Shown here one piece after another: positions 1-4,648 of a stretch of 6,588 nt of DNA. How positions within the stretch are numbered: the stretch's first letter is position 1; the number at the start of each line of letters is the position of its first letter. The notes below the pieces were generated by a model. The model saw nothing but the letters and a program-made list of their open reading frames with translations. It was not told the DNA's origin and did no database searches. Location: assembly GCA_937900985.1 (NCBI GenBank), contig CALCGM010000251.1, positions 1 through 6,588 of the forward strand, given 5' to 3'. Source of the stretch: an uncultured Planctomycetaceae bacterium. Its GTDB lineage: Bacteria; Planctomycetota; Planctomycetia; Pirellulales; UBA1268. The translations under genes were made by a program, and so were the position numbers.

Positions 1-1185
1 GGCCGGCATCTCGTGCTGATCAGCGACGTGCCGGCCGGCCCCGACGACGACCTGGCGAGTCTTCCGCAGGTGTTTGATGCGGCGTTTGCAGCATGGTGCC
101 GCCACTTCGAGATGGACCCGGCAGCCCATGCCGACTGGCAGACGCTCGGCTGCCTGATCGTGGAGCCGGAGCGGTTTCGCAGCTGCGGGCTGCTGCCTCC
201 AGCGGTGCCGGCTTTTGAAAACGGCTTCTGTGCAGGTGGCCGCTTCTGGCTGATGAACCAGTCGAATCCGGCCTACCGACGACATCTGCTGCTGCATGAG
301 GGCGTGCATGCCTTCACGATCACGCTCCGCGGTCTCGATGCGCCGCCGTGGTACACCGAGGGCATCGCGGAGCTGTTGGCCACGCACCGGCTGAGCGAGG
401 GCCGCTTTGAGCCCACGCCGATTCCACTCGATCGGGCCGACGTGGAGCAGCTCGGCCGCATTGAGGCGGTGCGTGCGTTGCGCGAGCAACGGTCGGCTCC
501 ATCGCTGGCCGACGTGTTCGCGACTGCAGGCAGCCAGCACCATCGCATTCCCGACTACGCCGCAAGCTGGGCGGCCACGGCGTTTCTCTCACTGCATCCG
601 CGGCATCGCGAGGCGTTTGCGCAAGCCGAGGCGGGGCCGCTCGACGGCCGTTTCACCGAGCGGCTCCGGGCGGTGCCCGGCTTCAAGGCCGACCTCGCCG
701 GCCGCGACTTCGATGCCTTCACCGACGACCTCGACTACGGCTACGACCTTGCGCAGATGACGATCGACTGGTCGGCCGGCGAGCCGCTCGAGGGAGTTGC
801 CCGCCTGACCGTTGATCCTGCCCGCGGCTGGCAAAACACGAATGTTGCGGTCGCACGCGGAACGACCGTTCGCTTCCAGACGCAAGGCCGCAGCGAGATG
901 GGAAGGCTGCCAGGCGTCGACGTTGAGCTCACCAGCGAAGGCCAGGGCATCACGATTGCCTGGTATCGCGGGCGGCCGATCGGCCGGCTGTTCATCGCGC
1001 AGTGGCTCGAAGATCCTGCCGACGGCGGCAGGCCACGCTTTGAACGACTGGCTGAAGGCAGCAAAGGCCGCTTCACGGCACTCACCACCGGCCCCATCTT
1101 CGCCCGCATCAACGACAGCCCCGCCGGCCGCCGCGACAACGGCCAAGGCCTCGAACTGCTCCTCGCGGCTCAGCCGTCGCCGTAG
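1..1185 (+). CDS. Predicted HExxH (gluzincin-like) metallopeptidase with C-terminal PA-IL/LecA-like domain, 5'-partial
   Basis: The frame is open from base 1 (first codons read G-R-H-L-V-L-I-S-D) to TAG at 1183-1185. The GTG at 13 is therefore probably internal, and the true start and any signal peptide lie outside the window. What is seen: a zinc-peptidase core, HEGVHAF, with HEGVH at 295-309. About 15 residues later comes PPWYTEGIAELLA, whose first Glu (in TEG) would be the third zinc ligand, as in gluzincins and 'peptidase MA'-type proteins. From about 745 to 1165 the sequence turns beta-rich. It has a GWQNTNVAVARGTTVRF segment near 826-876 and ends in ARINDSPAGRRDNGQG (about 1105-1152). 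That pattern resembles PA-IL/LecA-type calcium-dependent sugar-binding domains, where an Asp/Asn cluster ends the domain. The peptidase call is fairly firm; the lectin-like domain is inference from pattern. Substrate and location are unknown, though secretion is likely for this architecture. The gene's last 16 bases overlap the convergent NHL gene. Confidence 0.8.
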   Translation, partial: GRHLVLISDVPAGPDDDLASLPQVFDAAFAAWCRHFEMDPAAHADWQTLGCLIVEPERFRSCGLLPPAVPAFENGFCAGGRFWLMNQSNPAYRRHLLLHEGVHAFTITLRGLDAPPWYTEGIAELLATHRLSEGRFEPTPIPLDRADVEQLGRIEAVRALREQRSAPSLADVFATAGSQHHRIPDYAASWAATAFLSLHPRHREAFAQAEAGPLDGRFTERLRAVPGFKADLAGRDFDAFTDDLDYGYDLAQMTIDWSAGEPLEGVARLTVDPARGWQNTNVAVARGTTVRFQTQGRSEMGRLPGVDVELTSEGQGITIAWYRGRPIGRLFIAQWLEDPADGGRPRFERLAEGSKGRFTALTTGPIFARINDSPAGRRDNGQGLELLLAAQPSP

Positions 1186-2315
1186 GGGCCGATCAAGACG
1201 CGGTCGTTGTCGCTGTCGGCGATCACGAGGCGTCCGTCGGGGGCGATGCGAGCGCCGTGCGGGCGGCGGAGCTCGGTCTGCTGCCAGGTGGCCCCGACGG
1301 CTGCCCCTGCCTGAGTTGGCACGCCTGCCACGAGGTCGATCTGCGTGCTCAGAGGATCGTAGCGACGCACGCAGTGGTTTTCGGTGTCGACGATCAAGAC
1401 GCCGCCCGTGCGGTCCATGCAGACATACTTGGGGCCCTTGAGCTGGGCAGCGAGGCCTGGACCGCCATCGCCGCTGTAGCCCGGCTTGCCAGACGCGTTG
1501 ACCACCGTCTGCAGCCGGCCGTCGCGAATCGCCACCAGGGCGTTGCCCTCCCGCAGCACGAGATAGACCGTGCCGTCATCCGCCATGCAGGCGGCCCGTG
1601 GGCCTGCCAGCGGCGACTCGGTGGCCAGGGCCCCATCCGCCGGCGAGCCCCGCTGACCGTTGCCGGCAAGCGTGGCCACAGTGCCGGCCTTGAGGTCGAT
1701 GGCCCTCAGCCGATGGTTGCGAATGTCGGCGATCAGCAGCTGCGTGCCGTCGGGCGAGAGCGAGCTGCAGTAGGGCTCGTTAAACGCTGCGTCGGCAAGC
1801 GTCGCCCCGTCGCCGGCAAAGCCCGGCGTGCCGCGGCCGGCGAGCAGCGTGACATGACACTGCCGGACGCTGAGTTCACGGAGCACATGGTGGAAGGTGT
1901 CGGCGAGAAAGACACGGCCGGTCGGGCTGATCGCCAGATCGTGCATGCCGTGGAAACGAGCTGCCAGCGGCGAAGGAGCGGCAGCCTCCGCATCAAACGC
2001 ATCCTCGCTGCCCGCCTTGGTCACTCGGAAGGCTCCCGCAACAAACGTCACGGAAACCGCCCCCTCGGCAGGCCACGCAGCAATCGGCTGTTGCGTGCGA
2101 AAGAGTCGGTTGCCCCGGGTGAACTCGACACCATACAGCACGCCTTGTGCATCGAAGTCGATGGCAAACGGCTCGTTCACCCGGTCTGCCGACGGCTCCC
2201 CCTGCCGGCCCTCGGCCGAGCCGATGAGCACCCGCACGCCCCCGTCCGCCGCGATCGTGTGGGCGGCGAAGGGCCCGCAGACACCGAGCACCGCACACAA
2301 AAGAAGGCCTCGCAC
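1170..2315 (-). CDS. Exported NHL-repeat beta-propeller protein
   Basis: A 381-residue protein. The GTG start at 2315 is chosen because GGGAGG sits 7 bases upstream and the first residues form a Sec-type signal peptide: Met-Arg, a hydrophobic run (about 3-18), then AHTIAA before Asp24. No lipobox is seen. An in-frame ATG at 2387 would add 24 residues before the hydrophobic run and is less likely. The mature part is an NHL-type propeller. Linkers of the form AGxGxxGxxGDG recur near residues 157, 215, 270 and 328. D-x-x-N-H-x-[LV]-R-like strands recur at 139 (DTFHHVLR), 197 (DIRNHRLR), 310 (DTENHCVR) and 367 (DSDNDRVL), about 57 residues apart. An earlier blade ends at EFTRGNRLFR (64-73). Such folds usually serve as binding or scaffold surfaces, and nothing visible assigns an enzyme activity. 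The protein ends just after the last blade with no anchor. It is convergent with the metallopeptidase gene and divergent from the PfpI gene. Confidence 0.85.
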   Translation of the reverse strand: MRGLLLCAVLGVCGPFAAHTIAADGGVRVLIGSAEGRQGEPSADRVNEPFAIDFDAQGVLYGVEFTRGNRLFRTQQPIAAWPAEGAVSVTFVAGAFRVTKAGSEDAFDAEAAAPSPLAARFHGMHDLAISPTGRVFLADTFHHVLRELSVRQCHVTLLAGRGTPGFAGDGATLADAAFNEPYCSSLSPDGTQLLIADIRNHRLRAIDLKAGTVATLAGNGQRGSPADGALATESPLAGPRAACMADDGTVYLVLREGNALVAIRDGRLQTVVNASGKPGYSGDGGPGLAAQLKGPKYVCMDRTGGVLIVDTENHCVRRYDPLSTQIDLVAGVPTQAGAAVGATWQQTELRRPHGARIAPDGRLVIADSDNDRVLIGPYGDG

Positions 2316-2385
2316 ACCGCGGCCTCCCGATGGCCTACATTGAGAAACCTTCGACCACGTCTCGCTTCGCAGGAACTCTTGACGC
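2316..2385. promoter_or_regulatory. Divergent intergenic region between the NHL and PfpI genes
   Basis: A 70-base gap, if the NHL gene starts at 2315, that must hold or overlap promoters for both divergent genes. For the plus-strand gene there is a weak AGGA at 2371-2374, 11 bases before ATG at 2386. I see no convincing -35/-10 pair on either strand. A TTGAGA at 2340-2345 has no matching -10 hexamer at 16-18 bases. The plus-strand promoter may lie further upstream, inside the NHL coding region. Confidence 0.4.
2323..2328 (-). promoter_or_regulatory. Ribosome binding site of the NHL gene (decides the start)
   Basis: On the minus strand GGGAGG lies 7 bases before GTG at 2315, near-ideal Shine-Dalgarno spacing. 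The upstream ATG at 2387 has no comparable site immediately before it that I can see. This favours the shorter protein with a conventional signal peptide. Confidence 0.6.
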
Positions 2386-2976
2386 ATGTCCAACTCCTCC
2401 TCACCCCACGTCCTGATCGTTGTTGGCGACGCCACCGAAACCGTCGACACGCTCTACCCCTACTACCGCCTGCAGGAGGCGGGCTTCACTCCCGTCGTGA
2501 TCGCCCCAGAGAAGCGGACCTACCAGATGGTGATGCACGAGGTGCGGCCCGGCTGGACGATCACCAAAGAGTGGGAAGGCTATCAGATCAAGGCCGACCT
2601 CGCCTTCTCCGAGGTCGACCCCGCCGTGGCTGCGGGCATCTTCTTCAGCGGCGGCCGAGCCCCCGAATACATCCGCTACGACAGCGACCTGGTGCGGATC
2701 ACGAAGCACTTCTTTGCTGAGAGCAAGCCGATCGGCTGCGTCTGCCACGGCGTGGAGATTCCCGCCTATGCCGACTGCGTGCGAGGCCGCCGCATGGCGA
2801 CAGTGCCCAAGTGCCGCTTCGACCTGGAGGTCGCCGGCGGCATCTTCGTCGACGAGCCGTGCGTGATCGACGGCAACCTCGTGAGCGGCCGCACCTTCCA
2901 CGACCACGGCCACTTCGTGGGGCCGTGGATCAGGCTGCTCGAGCAGGCCACGCGAGCGGACCACGAGCACGCGTAG
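2386..2976 (+). CDS. DJ-1/PfpI family protein (class I glutamine amidotransferase-like fold)
   Basis: A complete 196-residue protein, from ATG at 2386 to TAG at 2974-2976, with no signal peptide, so probably cytoplasmic. The family signatures are present. Glu18 sits in GDATETVD after the first beta strand, matching the conserved acidic residue of DJ-1-like proteins. The GGRAPEYIR segment (89-97) matches the PfpI-type loop whose Glu (Glu94 here) acts in PfpI peptidases. Cys120-His121 lie in GCVCHG, the nucleophile elbow. The DGNLVSGR segment (162-169) is the usual C-terminal strand. Family members include PfpI-type peptidases, YhbO/YajL/DJ-1-type stress proteins with debated deglycase or glyoxalase activity, and many of unknown role. 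The sequence does not decide between these. The tail (HDHGHFVGPW, 172-181) differs from the P-x-D-L-P motif I remember for PfpI/YhbO. It is divergent from the NHL gene, with a weak AGGA ribosome site 11 bases upstream, and is followed by the 2981-3053 structured element. Confidence 0.9.
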   Translation: MSNSSSPHVLIVVGDATETVDTLYPYYRLQEAGFTPVVIAPEKRTYQMVMHEVRPGWTITKEWEGYQIKADLAFSEVDPAVAAGIFFSGGRAPEYIRYDSDLVRITKHFFAESKPIGCVCHGVEIPAYADCVRGRRMATVPKCRFDLEVAGGIFVDEPCVIDGNLVSGRTFHDHGHFVGPWIRLLEQATRADHEHA

Positions 2977-3053
2977 AAAACGGGACGGGTCTTCGGGTGC
3001 CGAAGGCACCCCGGCTTCGCCGGGGCCGCTCCGCGGCCCGAGGACCCGTCCCG
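2977..3053 (-). terminator. Probable Rho-independent terminator of the gltBD operon
   Basis: Read on the minus strand, 37 bases after the gltD stop comes a very G+C-rich inverted repeat (3053-3037 with 2997-2981). It is followed at once by TTTT (2980-2977), the pattern of an intrinsic terminator. The U-tract is short (four), but the stem is long. On the plus strand, downstream of the PfpI gene, the same stem is followed by C-rich sequence with no U-tract. Termination in that direction is therefore less certain, though the fold could still slow polymerase or protect the 3' end. Confidence 0.6.
2981..3053. repeat. 73-base nested inverted repeat folding into a sliding four-way junction
   Basis: The arms 2981-2997 and 3037-3053 pair over 17 positions: 16 Watson-Crick, plus T2992/G3042, which is G-U in plus-strand RNA. 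The 39 bases inside are fully used by three adjacent hairpins. These are 2998-3008 (4 bp, loop GAA), 3009-3025 (7 bp, loop TTC) and 3026-3036 (4 bp, loop TCC), with no unpaired bases between them. The triplets GGG 2995-2997, CCC 3009-3011, GGG 3023-3025 and CCC 3037-3039 can swap partners. This gives a second full fold with a 14-bp outer stem and hairpins of 7, 4 and 7 bp (2995-3011, 3012-3022, 3023-3039). Both states have 32 pairs. Seen another way, it is three overlapping 17-base hairpins at a 14-base step, flanked by a 14-bp stem. Pairing is read directly from sequence; the role is unknown. It could be a REP-like dispersed repeat, a terminator, or both. Confidence 0.8.
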
Positions 3054-3090
3054 CTCACACCCGCACCCGCCCGCAGATCGTTGGGCCGTC

Positions 3091-4587
3091 TTAGGCCCCC
3101 GCATGCACGGCAAACTCTCCCGCCGATGTGCTCGGCAGGTTGGTCTGCCCCATCAGGTAGAGGTCGACGGTGCGGGCAGCCTCACGGCCCTCGTGGATCG
3201 CCCACACCACCAGCGACTGGCCCCGCCGCATGTCGCCTGCGGCAAACACGCCCTCGCGGCTGGTCTGGTAGTCGGTCGCCTTGACGTTGCCCCGTGCATC
3301 GAGCTCGAGGCCGAGGTCCTTGATCGGGCCTTCCTGGTTGGGGCCGGTGAAGCCCATCGCCAGGAGGGCGAGCTGGCAGGGCCACTCTTCCTCGCTGCCG
3401 GGAAGCTCGCGAAACTTCTGCCGGCCGCTCTCGGCATCGGTATACCACTCGATCCGCACGGTCTTGGCCGCGCGAACATGGCCGTTTTCGTCGCCGAGAA
3501 ACTCCTTGGTGAGGATGCTCCACTCGCGGCGGCAGCCCTCCTCGTGCGATGAGCTCGTCCGCAGGATCACCGGCCAGTTTGGCCAGGGGGTGTTTTCCGG
3601 CCGCTCCGCCCGGCGAGGATACTTGCCGAGGTCTGGTGGCTGAGGCAGCAGCTCAAACTGCGTCAGGCTGTTGGCTCCCTGCCGGTTGCTCGTGCCGTCA
3701 CAGTCGCTGCCGGTGTCGCCACCGCCGATCACGATCACATCCTTGCCGGTGGCCGTGATCTGCCCGGGCACCTCATCGCCCGCGTTCTTCTTGTTCTGCT
3801 GGGGCAGGAAGTCCATCGCAAAGTGCACGCCCTCAAGCTCGCGGCCCGGGATCGGCAGGTCGCGGCCGAGCGTCGAGCCACCGCAGAGCAGGATCGCGTC
3901 GTAGTCGTCGACAAGCTCCTGCGTCGGCACGTTGCCGCCAACGTTGGCGCTGCAGCGAAACTCAATGCCCTCGTCTTCCATCTGGCGAACCCGCCGCCAG
4001 ACCTTGGCCTTTTCGAGCTTGAAGTCGGGGATGCCATACATCAGCAGACCACCCGGCCGGTCCGCCCGCTCAAACACGGTGACGAGATGACCGGCCCGGT
4101 TGAGCTGCTGAGCTGCAGCAAGACCTGCTGGCCCGCTGCCCACAACCGCCACCCGCTTGCCAGTCCGCACAGCCGGGGGCTCGGGAATCACCCAGCCTTC
4201 GTCGAAGGCACGGTCGGCAATCGTCATCTCGATCTGCTTGATCGCCACCGGATCCTCGTTGATGCCGAGCACACACGCTGCCTCGCAGGGGGCCGGGCAG
4301 ACGCGGCCGGTAAACTCGGGAAAGTTGTTGGTCGCGTGCAGCCGCTGGCTGGCTTCATGCCACTGCTGGCGATACACGAGGTCGTTGAAGTCGGGGATGA
4401 TGTTGCCGAGCGGGCAGCCGGTGTGGCAGAAGGGCACGCCGCAGTCCATGCAGCGGGCTCCCTGCTGCTTGATCTCATCCTCAGACAGGATCGTGAGAAA
4501 CTCCTCGTAGTTTTTCAGCCGATGCTCCACTGGCGCATAGCCAGAGACCTTCCGCTCATACTTCATGAAGCCACGTGGCTCGCCCAT
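3091..4587 (-). CDS. gltD: Glutamate synthase (NADPH-type) small subunit
   Basis: The 498-residue small subunit of GOGAT passes electrons from NAD(P)H via FAD to the large subunit. The ATG at 4587 is supported by AGGGGAG 8 bases upstream and by the family-typical opening MGEPRGF-KYER. Domains in order: the N-terminal iron-sulfur region has Cys46, 49, 54 and 58 (CMDCGVPFCHTGC), then Cys97, 101 and 105 (CPAPCEAAC), which bind low-potential 4Fe-4S clusters. The FAD Rossmann motif is GSGPAG at 150-155, followed by RPGGLLMYGIP (177-187). The NAD(P)H-binding motif is GGGDTG at 288-293. The C-terminal flavin motif is GVFAAGDMRRGQS (446-458). Length and all motifs are normal, with no frameshift. It follows gltB by 61 bases on the same strand, so the two are very likely co-transcribed, and it ends 37 bases before the terminator stem. 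The cofactor preference, NADPH rather than NADH, is assumed from the bacterial family. Confidence 0.96.
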   Translation of the reverse strand: MGEPRGFMKYERKVSGYAPVEHRLKNYEEFLTILSEDEIKQQGARCMDCGVPFCHTGCPLGNIIPDFNDLVYRQQWHEASQRLHATNNFPEFTGRVCPAPCEAACVLGINEDPVAIKQIEMTIADRAFDEGWVIPEPPAVRTGKRVAVVGSGPAGLAAAQQLNRAGHLVTVFERADRPGGLLMYGIPDFKLEKAKVWRRVRQMEDEGIEFRCSANVGGNVPTQELVDDYDAILLCGGSTLGRDLPIPGRELEGVHFAMDFLPQQNKKNAGDEVPGQITATGKDVIVIGGGDTGSDCDGTSNRQGANSLTQFELLPQPPDLGKYPRRAERPENTPWPNWPVILRTSSSHEEGCRREWSILTKEFLGDENGHVRAAKTVRIEWYTDAESGRQKFRELPGSEEEWPCQLALLAMGFTGPNQEGPIKDLGLELDARGNVKATDYQTSREGVFAAGDMRRGQSLVVWAIHEGREAARTVDLYLMGQTNLPSTSAGEFAVHAGA

Positions 4588-4595
4588 CTTTTTGT

Positions 4596-4602
4596 CTCCC
4601 CT
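4596..4602 (-). promoter_or_regulatory. Ribosome binding site of gltD
   Basis: The minus strand reads AGGGGAG, then 8 mostly A bases, then ATG at 4587. It is a strong site at good spacing and fixes the gltD start. The surrounding gltB-gltD gap (4588-4648, 61 bases) shows no terminator or clear promoter, in keeping with one transcript. Confidence 0.75.
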
Positions 4603-4648
4603 GGTTGGACCTTGTGTCGTGTGTGTGATGCCGCCCTGACCGCTCAGC

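Noticed and set aside
1257..2720. A 487-codon plus-strand open frame opposite the NHL gene and running into the PfpI gene
   Set aside because: It overlaps two well-supported genes, on the wrong strand for one and out of frame with the other. Its composition is biased and shows no domain.
2982..3025. Four G-runs (2982-2984, 2987-2989, 2995-2997, 3022-3025) as a G-quadruplex
   Set aside because: The last loop would be 24 bases long, and every G-run has a perfect C-run partner in the stems, so the duplex fold should win.
2981..3053. Cloverleaf-like fold considered as a tRNA or tRNA-like gene
   Set aside because: All loops are 3 bases, the outer stem is 14-17 bp rather than 7, and there is no T-loop consensus, anticodon loop or CCA-type end.
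2981..3053. Integron attC site or IS-end inverted repeat
   Set aside because: There are no attC-type unpaired spacers or core sites, no flanking direct repeat, and no transposase or integrase gene in the window.
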